Origin: Ruminiclostridium cellobioparum DSM 1351 = ATCC 15832
GTDB taxonomy: Bacteria; Bacillota; Clostridia; Acetivibrionales; DSM-1351
Assembly (NCBI RefSeq): GCF_000621505.1
Contig: NZ_KK211295.1
Location: forward strand, 126,202-190,201
Length of the DNA stretch: 64,000 bases
Direction: 5' to 3'
This document shows, in pieces, positions 53,674 to 62,396 of the stretch; the first letter of the stretch is position 1; each line of letters opens with the position of its first letter. A program made the position numbers and the translations under genes. Below the pieces are notes generated by a model. It saw only the letters and a list, made by a program, of their open reading frames with translations. It was not told the origin of the DNA and ran no database searches.

Positions 53674-54950
53674 TCCCGGACACCCCCTTTGAATATGCTT
53701 TTGCCCGACTCAACAGTTAGGGAAGGGAAATCCCCGGCAGCAGCGCCTATATCTATCATTACGTTTTTGCCTATTACCGCACCGTCAGGTATATCCGCCT
53801 CTTCACCCACTACTGTTATTCCGGAGTTGTATATACCTGGCTTATATTCGTTCTGCACGTCCTCTCCCTCTCCAAGTCTGCAATATTCACCGACAGTTAC
53901 AAATTCGCTGATGATGCACCTTTTAACAGAGGAATTCTTTTTGATGATGGAATTTGACATTATTATGGAGTCTTCTATGAGAGCCCCTTCCTCAACTACC
54001 GCTCCCGGGAACAGAACTGAATTTATTACTGTTCCGTGAACCTGGCAGCCTTCCGCCACCATGGATTTTTTGACGCTGGCAGCCGGTCCGATATAATGTG
54101 CCGACTTGACAGGGTTGGGGGTATAAATCCGCCACTCGGGATCAAACAGATTGAATTCCGGAACTCTGCTCACCAGATCCATATTTGATTCCCAGAAGGC
54201 CTGCACCGTACCTACATCCCTCCAATATCCCGAGAACTGGTATGCCCACATGCTCTTTCCGTCCTTGAGCATGGCGGGGATGATATTTTTACCGAAGTCA
54301 TTGTCCGAGCCCGGTGTTTCATTGTCCTTTATAAGGTACTTCCTGAGTGTTTGCCAATTAAATATATAAACACCCATTGATGCCAGTGTGCTTTTGGGAT
54401 TTTTCGGTTTTTCCTCGAATTCATATATATTGCCGTTTTCATGGCAGTTCATGATACCGTAGCGGCTTGCCTCTTCATAGGGAACATTAATAACTGAGAT
54501 GGTTGCATCTGCATTATTTTCTTTATGAAAATCAAGCATTTTGGAATAATTCATTTTATAGATATGGTCTCCGGACAGTATTACAACGTACTGGGGAGAG
54601 TATTTATCTATGTAATGAATATTCTGATATACCGCATTTGCAGTACCTTTGAACCATTCACCCATTTCAGCCTTCAAATAGGGTGATAATATTGTGACGC
54701 CGCCGTCAATCCTATCCATATCCCAGGGTTTTCCTATGCCGATATGGGAATTGAGCTTGAGGGGCTGATATTGGGTCAGGACACCTACGGTGTCTATGCC
54801 CGAATTGGTACAATTGCTGAGGGAGAAATCAATTATTCTGTATTTGCCGCCGTATAAAACTGCGGGTTTGGCAACATTTTTTGTGAGGACACCGAGCCTG
54901 CTCCCTTGTCCTCCGGCAAGTAACAACGCTATCATTTCTTTTTTAATCAT
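53670..54950 (-). CDS. glgC: glucose-1-phosphate adenylyltransferase catalytic subunit GlgC
   Basis: A 426-residue enzyme with the intact pyrophosphorylase loop [49 protein letters not shown] and a C-terminal left-handed beta helix. It joins glucose-1-phosphate and ATP to form ADP-glucose. No glycogen synthase or branching enzyme is in the window, so the pair is a self-contained two-gene operon here. The long upstream gap (54951-55083) shows no clear promoter match that I would defend. Confidence 0.95.
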   Translation of the reverse strand: MIKKEMIALLLAGGQGSRLGVLTKNVAKPAVLYGGKYRIIDFSLSNCTNSGIDTVGVLTQYQPLKLNSHIGIGKPWDMDRIDGGVTILSPYLKAEMGEWFKGTANAVYQNIHYIDKYSPQYVVILSGDHIYKMNYSKMLDFHKENNADATISVINVPYEEASRYGIMNCHENGNIYEFEEKPKNPKSTLASMGVYIFNWQTLRKYLIKDNETPGSDNDFGKNIIPAMLKDGKSMWAYQFSGYWRDVGTVQAFWESNMDLVSRVPEFNLFDPEWRIYTPNPVKSAHYIGPAASVKKSMVAEGCQVHGTVINSVLFPGAVVEEGALIEDSIIMSNSIIKKNSSVKRCIISEFVTVGEYCRLGEGEDVQNEYKPGIYNSGITVVGEEADIPDGAVIGKNVMIDIGAAAGDFPSLTVESGKSIFKGGVRE

Positions 54951-55083
54951 TGCATCAACTCCCGGTAATTCATTTTGTCATATATGCTGCGTAATCGAAG
55001 TTATTACATTTATTAATATTAATTCTACATCTACTCCAATTATTCCTTTCTGTGATGAAAAATATAATGGGTCAAAATAAAAT

Positions 55084-55132
55084 AAAAACCCCGCCCTACC
55101 TGCTTCCAAGGGGCAGGTACGACGGAGTTTTA
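55084..55132 (-). terminator. terminator after the small Gly/Asn-rich protein gene
   Basis: An almost perfect long stem, with TACCTGC and GCAGGTA (arms near 55097-55103 and 55113-55119) extended by AAAACCCCG-type pairing outward. On the minus strand it ends in TTTTTATTTTATTTTG. It lies 29 bp after the stop at 55161. Confidence 0.85.
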
Positions 55133-55160
55133 CCACGCGCGGTGCTATCTTTAAATACGA

Positions 55161-55541
55161 CTATACTGCATTATGGGTAAAGGCAGCAATAGCGTCAATA
55201 GGTATATCGGTAACTGATCCGACTGATCTGATAGGGTATCCGTTATTTCCGTACCCGTTATCCATATTGTCACCCATATTGCCCATACAGCCTATACCGT
55301 TTGCATAGGGTGTTCCGCTGCAGGAATTGCCCAGTGCACATCCGGGTGCGGGACCAATTTGACTTAACAGTTTTACAAAGCACTCATTAACCCCTAAAAG
55401 CACCCCTGTAAATCCACAGCCTGACATTCCGCCGCTCTTTGTAAATATAGTAACAGTTTCACCGATTCTTTTACATAAGGCATTTGCAATATCACCGTTT
55501 AAGCTCAGACCGCCATGGTTATTGTTAAACTCTTCTGACAT
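55161..55541 (-). CDS. small Gly/Asn/Met-rich protein, possible Sm-like fold
   Basis: I do not recognise this 126-residue protein. The N-terminal half (LNGDIANALCKRIGETVTIFTKSGG; read as LNGDIANALCKRIG and ETVTIFTKSGG) and GFTGVLLGVNECFVKLLSQIG look like the beta strands of a small Sm-like barrel, as in spore proteins of the YuzF/DUF2642 kind. The C-terminal half is low-complexity with Cys, Gly, Asn and Met (GCMGNMGDNMDNGYGNNGY). The start is ATG 55541 with GGAGAGGAG ahead. The resemblance suggests a spore or surface component, but this is weak inference. Confidence 0.65.
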   Translation of the reverse strand: MSEEFNNNHGGLSLNGDIANALCKRIGETVTIFTKSGGMSGCGFTGVLLGVNECFVKLLSQIGPAPGCALGNSCSGTPYANGIGCMGNMGDNMDNGYGNNGYPIRSVGSVTDIPIDAIAAFTHNAV

Positions 55542-55680
55542 ATTCTCCTCTCCTTCCACAACATTAAATACATCTGATAATCTCAGGCCGGAATGCCCTT
55601 TGACAAATCAAATTTATTATTAGGGTTATTACATATTATGTTAACGGTTGGAGGTTTGTTACATTATAAAATTAACATTA

Positions 55681-56457
55681 TCAACATTCTGCCAAAAGCC
55701 ATTTGAAAATTTTCAGTCTTTCCTCATTAATGATCCGGACCCCGGAGTCAAAGAACTCTATATGCCCTCCCTTTCCGGAAGTATTCAGTATTCCCTTCTC
55801 CTCCATGAGACATTTCAAGTATCTCACTGTTCCGCTGCTTCCGTCTATGACATCGATATGTCCCGGAAGGACAAGCTTGAAAATATTCTTGTATATCGGA
55901 AAATGAGTGCAGCCCAGAACAAAGGTCTTGTAGTTGTTGAGGTCATATTCCTTCAGCTTTTCCATTATGACCGGGCCGACCCTTTCCCTGTCGAATATCA
56001 TACTCTCGGCAAGCTCCACCAGTTCGGGGAAGGCAAGGTAATCAACAACATGCTCATGATCTACCCTCTGTACCAGATTATGAAACTTTTCCTCTTTCAG
56101 TGTCAGGGGTGTGGCAAAAACAAGAACCCGCTTTCCGTTACCGTTTTCCACCGCCGGTTTAACGGCGGGCTCCATGCCTACAATAGGAAAGGAATACTTG
56201 TTTCTCAAGTCCCTGACCGCTATGCTTGTTGCGGTGTTGCATGCCACCACCAGAGCTTTTATGCCCTTTCCCACCATAAAATCCACTGCCTGAAAAACAA
56301 AATTATGTACCTCTTCCTTGGTTTTGGTTCCATAAGGCACATGTTCATTGTCGGCATAATATATATAATTTTCATCAGGAAGCTGTCTCAGCGCTTCACT
56401 CAGAACTGTTATTCCCCCAAAACCCGAATCCAAAAAGCCTATACTATCGTTTTTCAT
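55681..56457 (-). CDS. murI: glutamate racemase
   Basis: A 258-residue glutamate racemase that makes D-glutamate for peptidoglycan. It has the start IGFLDSGFGGITVLSEAL and both catalytic Cys residues, in VVACNTATS and LGCTHFPIYK. Length is normal for the family. It is transcribed alone, upstream of the small Gly/Asn-rich gene on the same strand. Confidence 0.96.
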   Translation of the reverse strand: MKNDSIGFLDSGFGGITVLSEALRQLPDENYIYYADNEHVPYGTKTKEEVHNFVFQAVDFMVGKGIKALVVACNTATSIAVRDLRNKYSFPIVGMEPAVKPAVENGNGKRVLVFATPLTLKEEKFHNLVQRVDHEHVVDYLAFPELVELAESMIFDRERVGPVIMEKLKEYDLNNYKTFVLGCTHFPIYKNIFKLVLPGHIDVIDGSSGTVRYLKCLMEEKGILNTSGKGGHIEFFDSGVRIINEERLKIFKWLLAEC

Positions 56458-56569
56458 AGGATAAACTCCTCTCCTCCTGTGTTCTGCAATTATTCTGCAT
56501 CAATACTGTACTCAACTCATGTCATACTTTATTATGCCCCTAAAGAGGAAGCGGACATTTGCTGCCCCG

Positions 56570-56971
56570 TTATATTTCCCTTCTGCGCGGTTCCCTGGAA
56601 AATTTCATAATAACGGCAAAAATGATCCATCCCACCCCACAGTAAATAACCGAAGGCAAAAAGTATATAAAATACATCAATTCCCTGAACATGCTTGAGA
56701 AACTGCTCACACCATAATAGCTGTACAATGAAACCCCCAAAGAATAGAGGGCCGCAAATATCAGGCTTACGGGGACGATTACAAGTGTTTCCCTGCCCAA
56801 AAACCATTTATACAATAACAACAGCAATAGCGGGAACACTACGGCCGATATCCCGTAAATAATATAGATGCCTGTCATGGTCAGGTTAAGCCTGACTATG
56901 GATATCAACAAAACTATTATTACGACAGATTCAAGAATACTCAGCCCCAGTACTTTTAAAATATTCTTCAT
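56570..56971 (-). CDS. small integral membrane protein of unknown function
   Basis: A 133-residue protein with four membrane helices (about 5-26, 33-55, 65-85 and 100-122) and a basic tail KFSREPRRREI. Not recognised. ATG 56971 has GGAGG five bases ahead; a longer frame from 56992 is less likely. It follows the SGNH-type gene by 25 bp on the same strand and may belong to the same operon as the MBOAT pair. Confidence 0.7.
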   Translation of the reverse strand: MKNILKVLGLSILESVVIIVLLISIVRLNLTMTGIYIIYGISAVVFPLLLLLLYKWFLGRETLVIVPVSLIFAALYSLGVSLYSYYGVSSFSSMFRELMYFIYFLPSVIYCGVGWIIFAVIMKFSREPRRREI

Positions 56972-56996
56972 GATAACCTCCATGTGATGCATTAAC

Positions 56997-58025
56997 TCAA
57001 AGTTGTTCCTTCAGCATTTTCAGATGCTGTTCAATATTTTTCTTTGTAACCAAAACGCCGAAATCTTCGGGCACCGGCACTTTATTATAGTTATCAAACA
57101 TCCTGGCCAGCATTTTCTCACCGATAAATACCCTGAAATGTGAAGTCTCATAGTAGTTGAACGGATCTCCCGTTATGGAATTGATGCCGCTGAAATCATA
57201 AAAATCGGTTATACCCGTCAGCCTTTTTTTAAACTCCATAAACTGTACGGGATTATTTGCAGTATAGGTGGCCTTGTATGTAGGATTGATAAAAACAATG
57301 CATTTTATGGAATTCTTATTGCATAAATCCACAAACTCCTGAATATCCTTCAGCGTTTGGTCCATGAAATTTGTATTATGTACCGACGGGGTTTTAAATT
57401 TTTTATCCTTAATGTGTTCATCCTTATGTGTATTTATGTATTCGTCTATTTCAGTATGTATAGGTCTGCCCGAGTTGTATATATCGTAAAAAACCGGGAA
57501 TTCCCCGTCCTTTGGATGTATATATGGCTCAAGGACATTTCTGTCGGGCATTTTGAAAGTATACTTGATATAATACTTTAAATTTTCAATTGCCGATTCC
57601 GAATATGGTTCAGTTATAAGCTCCCCATTCTCTGATCTCGGCTCCAGTTTGTATGAAAAATCCTCCAGTCCAAGCATCACGGTTTTCACTTTTATTTTGT
57701 TATCCAGAAGCAATTTGAGATTGTAAAGGTGCTCCGACGGTATTCCCTGAGAAATAGTCATATTATAATACTTCCCGTCAGGTATGCTTTCACTTGGAAT
57801 ATTTCCCACCCTTGATGACCCGAACATGAAAGAATCATATTTACCGGGATTGTTCAAAATATACCTGATCTTAATAAAGCGCTGGTTGGGCTCAATCTTT
57901 TGCTCCCTGAAATCGGTACGGTAAATCCCGTAGGGGTCATAATGCATATTTATGTATGTTGTGGGTGCCAAAGCCAGCATGGAGATAATCACAATTTTTA
58001 TAATCAGTTTAACAGCAGCATTCAT
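56997..58025 (-). CDS. SGNH-hydrolase-like partner of the MBOAT acyltransferase
   Basis: A 342-residue protein with one N-terminal membrane anchor (IIKIVIISMLALAPTTYI), the block I-like FGSSRVGNIP (Ser nucleophile position) and, near the end, ETSHFRVFIGEKM in the place of the usual DXXH. Such anchored SGNH-like proteins act with membrane O-acyltransferases (as in DltB/DltD, AlgI/AlgX, PatA/PatB pairs) to put acetyl groups on a polymer outside the membrane. It lies 9 bp after the MBOAT gene. Which polymer is modified is not evident; the polysaccharide of this window is a candidate. Confidence 0.75.
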   Translation of the reverse strand: MNAAVKLIIKIVIISMLALAPTTYINMHYDPYGIYRTDFREQKIEPNQRFIKIRYILNNPGKYDSFMFGSSRVGNIPSESIPDGKYYNMTISQGIPSEHLYNLKLLLDNKIKVKTVMLGLEDFSYKLEPRSENGELITEPYSESAIENLKYYIKYTFKMPDRNVLEPYIHPKDGEFPVFYDIYNSGRPIHTEIDEYINTHKDEHIKDKKFKTPSVHNTNFMDQTLKDIQEFVDLCNKNSIKCIVFINPTYKATYTANNPVQFMEFKKRLTGITDFYDFSGINSITGDPFNYYETSHFRVFIGEKMLARMFDNYNKVPVPEDFGVLVTKKNIEQHLKMLKEQL

Positions 58026-58034
58026 AAAAACCTC

Positions 58035-59501
58035 TTAAAATTGAAAATATATAAATTCATTGCTTCCAAACTCTCCCAGAAGCAAAATAGTCAAAATAAG
58101 TATGTAATACGCAGTATATCTGACTATAGCCGGTTTGGTCGATAAAATCTCCCACATGTTTTTACCCGACTCCTCCAGCAGATGTACCCCTTCCATAATA
58201 ATAATCAATATGAAGCTCAAAATAAAGTAATATTTGTCAAAGCCCAGGGTACCCAGCTCAGCCAGCTGTGCTCTGATCACACCTGCATCAAGCAATCCCT
58301 CGGGTATGTGGCTTATTATATGCATCGCATCGGCCATACTGTTCGCTCTGAAAAATATCCATGTAAAGCTGATCAGTATAAATGTAAACGACACCTGGAG
58401 AATCCAATACAGCCTCGGCAGTTTTTCAAGGTTTAATGCACCGGTAACCCGCCGGCGCACATTGCGGGTTATGTACGATATGACCTGGAATAACCCGTTA
58501 AGCCCTCCCCATATGATATATGTCCAATTGGCGCCATGCCACAAGCCGCTGATCAGGAAGGTTATCATCAGGTTCAGCATCCACCTCGACTTTGAAACCC
58601 GGTTGCCTCCCATGGAAATATATACGTAGTCCTTAAACCAGGTTGAAAGGGATATATGCCATCTTCTCCAGAACTCGGCAACAGACTTTGACATATACGG
58701 GCGTCTGAAATTTGTCATAAGCTTAAAGCCCATAACCTGGGCCGCTCCAATTGCTATATCGGAATAACCCGAAAAATCGCAGAAGATCTGAAAGGAAAAG
58801 AAAACAGTTGCTACAATCAGAGTAAAACCGGTATATTCACTTGAGTTGTTATAAACCTGATTAACGAACAGGGCCAGCCGGTCTGCGATGACAACTTTCT
58901 TAAAAAAACCCCATGCCATCAGTTTCAGACCTGAGGTCACCCTCTTGTAGTCAAAGCTATGGTATTCATAAAACTGATGCAGCATGTTCTGAGGCCGTTC
59001 AATGGGACCTGCCACAAGCTGGGGATAAAACATGACATACAGCGCATATATCCCCAGATGTCTTTCTGCCTTCTGGTGCCCCCTGTACACCTCAATAACA
59101 TAACTGAGACTCTGGAACGTGTGAAACGACAGGCCTATGGGCAGCAGTATCCACAAATTTTCAATGGGATAATTCCAGTGGAGCAGCCGTGCCATATAAG
59201 CCATGTTCTCATTGAAAAAATTAAAATACTTAAAAACAAACAATATGCCTACATTTGATAATATGCTGATAATCAGGAAGAGCTTTTTCTTTTTATCCTG
59301 CAGCTTTTCGATATAAATTCCCGAAATATAATCTATAATTATTGTAAAAATTAATATCAGTATGTACACAGGAACGAAAAACATATAAAATATGCAGCTT
59401 GCTGTAAGCAGCATAACCCACCGGAGCTTTTGCGGCAGCAGAAAATACAAAATAGTAACTATGGGGAAAAAAATTAAAAAATCCAGTGAATTGAATAACA
59501 T
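58035..59501 (-). CDS. MBOAT-family membrane O-acyltransferase
   Basis: A protein of about 488 residues with 10-12 helices and the MBOAT signature: FNSLDFLIFFPIVTILYFLL at the start, AGPIERPQNMLHQF, DFSGYSDIAIGAAQVMGF, FWRRWHISLSTWFKDYVYI, and the catalytic His in ISGLWHGANWTYIIWG. It matches the AlgI/DltB-like group that acetylates exported polymers. The ATG at 59501 has GAGG six bases ahead. It is the first gene of the three-gene unit. Confidence 0.93.
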   Translation of the reverse strand: MLFNSLDFLIFFPIVTILYFLLPQKLRWVMLLTASCIFYMFFVPVYILILIFTIIIDYISGIYIEKLQDKKKKLFLIISILSNVGILFVFKYFNFFNENMAYMARLLHWNYPIENLWILLPIGLSFHTFQSLSYVIEVYRGHQKAERHLGIYALYVMFYPQLVAGPIERPQNMLHQFYEYHSFDYKRVTSGLKLMAWGFFKKVVIADRLALFVNQVYNNSSEYTGFTLIVATVFFSFQIFCDFSGYSDIAIGAAQVMGFKLMTNFRRPYMSKSVAEFWRRWHISLSTWFKDYVYISMGGNRVSKSRWMLNLMITFLISGLWHGANWTYIIWGGLNGLFQVISYITRNVRRRVTGALNLEKLPRLYWILQVSFTFILISFTWIFFRANSMADAMHIISHIPEGLLDAGVIRAQLAELGTLGFDKYYFILSFILIIIMEGVHLLEESGKNMWEILSTKPAIVRYTAYYILILTILLLGEFGSNEFIYFQF

Positions 59502-59533
59502 TATGTACCTCATATATAGTAATCATCATTTGA

Positions 59534-59562
59534 ATTTTACTACATAATCCAAGACTTTACAA
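59534..59562 (-). promoter_or_regulatory. promoter of the MBOAT operon
   Basis: Minus-strand TTGTAA (59557-59562), 17-base spacer, TAAAAT (59534-59539), about 33 bp before the start codon. Confidence 0.5.
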
Positions 59563-59739
59563 CAATATCAGAGGCCGATAAATGTATCCCGCAACCGGAA
59601 TAAAGGCTGCTGCAAGATAAAGACAGTATATCTATTCCTATTACATTTTTATAATTAAGGCAACCAGGAGCTGGGCAAAATCACTGAGAGAGTGGTTTCC
59701 CAAATATTTAATACTAATCTAATTCGGCCTTTTTCTGAA

Positions 59740-59880
59740 TCATTCCGTTATATTTATCAATTTCAGCTTGCCACCCTTTTCATGATCGCTAAAATATATT
59801 TCACCATGAGTTTCATCATTAAGGCTAATAACAATATAATTCCCAAAAGAATCACTCGCTATTACTGCATTTGCTAAGGG
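59740..59880 (-). pseudogene. remnant of a SUKH (SMI1/KNR4) immunity gene
   Basis: The minus frame reads PLANAVIASDSFGNYIVI, then SLNDETHGEIYFSDHEK, then stops at 59740. The pattern FGNY-hydrophobic-LNDE followed by GEIYFSDHE is the core of the SUKH/SMI1 domain, found in immunity proteins of polymorphic toxins. The N-terminal part is missing and a stop precedes it. It lies between the MBOAT operon and a toxin-like fragment. The same PLANAVI segment recurs at 62199-62230. Confidence 0.6.
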
Positions 59881-59916
59881 TTACACGTGGCTACTCTGTA
59901 TTTCTAAGGGCATTTT

Positions 59917-60060
59917 TTAAATGCGGTATCTGGACTTTGGATATTCTAATCCCTGTTGCCCCTCTATGTCCCTAATATATTCTTTCACTAATTCATAATC
60001 AAGTTTACTGCTTTCTTGATTTTCGTCCTTAGCCTCACTTACTCCCGCATTATAGAAGCT
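59917..60060 (-). pseudogene. toxin C-terminal fragment sharing a junction with the intact toxin
   Basis: An open minus-strand frame of 47 codons, with stops at each end, reads SFYNAGVSEAKDENQ, then SSKLDYELVKEY. The intact toxin at 63050-64000 has TGVSEAESRLDYLREKYG. The DNA is alike over GGGAGTAAGTGA and the following GCT. This looks like a displaced toxin cassette with the same junction sequence. No toxin motif is recognisable in the short remainder. Confidence 0.45.
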
Positions 60061-60187
60061 CTATACTCCGTTGTTTTCCTGCAGCTTTCCTTACCCCTAA
60101 AAGACTCACTCTATATGAAGCCTCCTTACAGAAGCTTATTTACATTTTTTACTACTCTATCTTACCATAATGACAGTTCAAACAACA

Positions 60188-61405
60188 TCAATCTGCCAAC
60201 TTTTCAAACGGCTTGTATTCGGTCTTTGTCCGCATCATGCCGTAAATAATCCTTACAGCCCTTCTTGTTATGCAGACAAGGGCTTGCGGCTTTGTCTTGC
60301 CTTCCTTGAGCTTGCTTTCAAAATACTCTTTGAATACCGGGTGCCTTGCCTTACCGTTGGGATTTACCTGCACCAATTGGATGGCGAGAAAGTGGAATAT
60401 CGCGTTCAAAACCCTGTTGCCCTGTCTGCTTCGCTGGTCTTTGCCCTTTCCGGCAGAGCTGAAATTGACAGGAGCCACACCGCTGAACCGAGCCAGCTTG
60501 TCAGAGTTGGAGAACCTTTCAATATTGCCAATCTCAGAGATAATGCCAGCTGCTGTGATAAGGTTAATGCCAGGCATGGTATGAAGCTTGTAGCCTGTGA
60601 GTCGTATCAGTCTTTCCAATTCCCTGTCAATATCCTCGTTCTCCTGCTTCCTGAACTTCAATTCCCGTACAAGGCCCCCGATAACAAGGTCACGCTCATC
60701 CTGATAGTCCTTCTCCTCCGGGCTGTTTCTTTCTGAAAGTGATATTATCTCCTGCACCTTCTTTACCCTCATACCCCTATGCACCTGCCGTAATTCCTCC
60801 AGCAATTCTTCCGGCTGTACATCTTTCAGATGCCTGGGATGCGGGTACTTCTCCCAGAAATACATGGCTGTTTTGGTATCCACATCACAGAAATATTGCT
60901 TGTAGCTTGGGTAAACATAGGTAAGCTGGGCATTCAGCTGGTTTTTGGCAATAATAATGCCTTTGACAAGGGAATCCCTGCGTTTGACAAGTTGCCGGAT
61001 CGTCCAGAATAAATCGTCATGCGGTTCATCCGACAGGGTATCCAGCATATCCCTCAGTATCCTTGCCACACAAAAGGCATCGTAGGAGTCATCCTTCCTG
61101 GACATGGGTGCGCTTGAACGCATTGCATCGGTGTAGGCAGGATTTACATGCTTGACGGTGTATTTATGTCCCAAAAGGTAGGAAGCAAAGTTCCGTCCAA
61201 AGCCCCTGGTATCCCCCAGTCCGAATATCGGCTGCAAGTCCCCGTATAGCGATTTCACATCAGCCATGAATTTGTCATAGGCCGACGGTCTGTTGGCGAA
61301 GGTGATCTCGCCTAATTTATTTGTCCAGCAGTCCATAACCACTGCCGTATGTGTGTCCTTATGCATGTCTATACCTATAAAAGCCATCTTACGCTTATTG
61401 TAAAT
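60188..61405 (-). CDS. IS110-family transposase
   Basis: A transposase of about 405 residues. The N-terminal RuvC-like DEDD domain is in AFIGIDMHKDTHTAVVMD; GLGDTRGFGRNFASYLLG is at the second acidic site, where family members usually have Glu, so the Gly-Asp seen here deserves notice; RKDDSYDAFCVARIL carries the last acids. The C-terminal Transposase_20 domain has MPGINLITAAGIISEIG and FSSAGKGKDQRSRQGNR with the catalytic-region Ser. The ATG at 61387 is 23 bases from the ribosome site GGAGGAG; ATT at 61405 is 5 bases from it and gives the expected start YNKRKMAFIGID, so AUU initiation is likely. A longer frame from 61561 covers the non-coding left end. Confidence 0.9.
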   Translation of the reverse strand: MYNKRKMAFIGIDMHKDTHTAVVMDCWTNKLGEITFANRPSAYDKFMADVKSLYGDLQPIFGLGDTRGFGRNFASYLLGHKYTVKHVNPAYTDAMRSSAPMSRKDDSYDAFCVARILRDMLDTLSDEPHDDLFWTIRQLVKRRDSLVKGIIIAKNQLNAQLTYVYPSYKQYFCDVDTKTAMYFWEKYPHPRHLKDVQPEELLEELRQVHRGMRVKKVQEIISLSERNSPEEKDYQDERDLVIGGLVRELKFRKQENEDIDRELERLIRLTGYKLHTMPGINLITAAGIISEIGNIERFSNSDKLARFSGVAPVNFSSAGKGKDQRSRQGNRVLNAIFHFLAIQLVQVNPNGKARHPVFKEYFESKLKEGKTKPQALVCITRRAVRIIYGMMRTKTEYKPFEKLAD

Positions 61406-61560
61406 ACTATCTCCTCCGTTTCTTTGCTTTGTCTCCATAAAACCTGCCGGCAACCGCACTTTATGAGCGTTAGTCTTGTGACCCGCAAGGGAGCGTAAAC
61501 CTATCCACTTTCCATGTGACAAATTACGTGATTTGCACTGCTTTTCAGTGCTTGGCATCA
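61406..61560 (-). ncRNA. candidate bridge RNA region of the IS110 element
   Basis: In the IS110 group the guide-like bridge RNA is encoded in the non-coding stretch just ahead of the transposase. Here that stretch holds a hairpin GCACTG-AAAAG-CAGTGC (near 61535-61551), then GC-rich segments with possible further stems. The region is translated in the long frame only by chance. Loop assignments were not attempted. Confidence 0.35.
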
Positions 61561-61651
61561 TGAGCCTTGATTCAATTGTTGTGTGTGATATTAACTCTGT
61601 TGCAAAAGCATTGCAAGTAGATTCTGAGGACTTTTGAATGGAAAGAACAGA

Positions 61652-61696
61652 ACAAAAAAACAGAGAGGAAAAATATTATCATTTAATCCTCTCTGT
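61652..61696 (-). terminator. terminator downstream of the toxin-immunity genes
   Basis: ACAGAGAGGA (61660-61669) and TCCTCTCTGT (61687-61696) form a perfect 10-bp stem. On the minus strand it is followed by TTTTTTTG. It could end the toxin-immunity transcript about 700 bp after the SUKH stop. Confidence 0.7.
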
Positions 61697-62396
61697 GTGA
61701 ATATGCTTTTTATATTGTGCTTTTTTGAAAGTTCTGAGGGAAATCCCCCCTTAAACCCCCGGCTGCCCCCATTTTAGCATGGACAAGAATGCCGGTCTAG
61801 CTATGGTTCACCATGAACCATGGGGGGAAGGGCTATGCCTCATGCACTGAGTAAAACCGGGCTGTAGGAATTGATCGTGCAGCATATTTCAATCATAAAA
61901 TCTCTTGCCCCTGTGTGGCGACGTGTTACCCCTGTTTCCGATTTTTAAGTGACCATCAAGTACGAATACTCATGCACAGATTGAGAAGGAATTTGAGGGC
62001 AATTCGGCGACTGTTTGTTTCGATACTTTTCCGAACAAATTGTGCTGAACCCAGGGGTCGAAAATGATGCTGGATAAAGAGAGGTGGTCGCAAGCGACCC
62101 CCTCTCGGATTACATCAGCCCGTAGTGCGGGCTGACAGGCATTTGGCATAGGTGTCGGATTGATGAAATTGAGTTGCTATCTGTGTCAGATTATGAGAAT
62201 TACCGCATTTGCCAAGGGGTTACAAGGTGGTCATTACTGACATCTGTGGCTTTTACGGTGACAAAAAAGAAAAAGTCTTAACAGAGAATGTATGTCCCAT
62301 TAAGACCCAATTCAATAAATTTGCTTGATTCCACTTTATCTACGTGCCTCAGTAAACATGGTATACATTGAATTTACATTAGAAATAGAAACTGCT
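61697..62396. other. hairpin-rich region without a gene
   Basis: No credible gene in about 700 bp. There are several short stems: ATGGTTCA-CCA-TGAACCAT (61803-61821), GGTCGC-AA-GCGACC (62086-62099, extended to 62081-62104) and TCAGCCCG-TAGTG-CGGGCTGA (62115-62135). A fragment at 62199-62230 repeats the PLANAVI segment of the SUKH remnant at 59740-59880. The region may be the remains of a mobile element or hold a structured RNA. Confidence 0.4.

Noticed and set aside
55625..55675. Cluster of TGTTA/TTACA motifs ahead of the small Gly/Asn-rich gene as WalR boxes
   Set aside because: The half-sites are in mixed orientation and their spacing does not fit the 11-bp direct-repeat consensus.
55648..56610. 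Plus-strand open frame of 320 codons
   Set aside because: It is antisense to murI, which has both catalytic Cys motifs. The plus frame shows no recognisable protein features.
61388..61561. N-terminal extension of the transposase frame starting MMPSTEK
   Set aside because: It precedes the ribosome site and the conserved start of the family, and overlaps the expected non-coding bridge RNA region.
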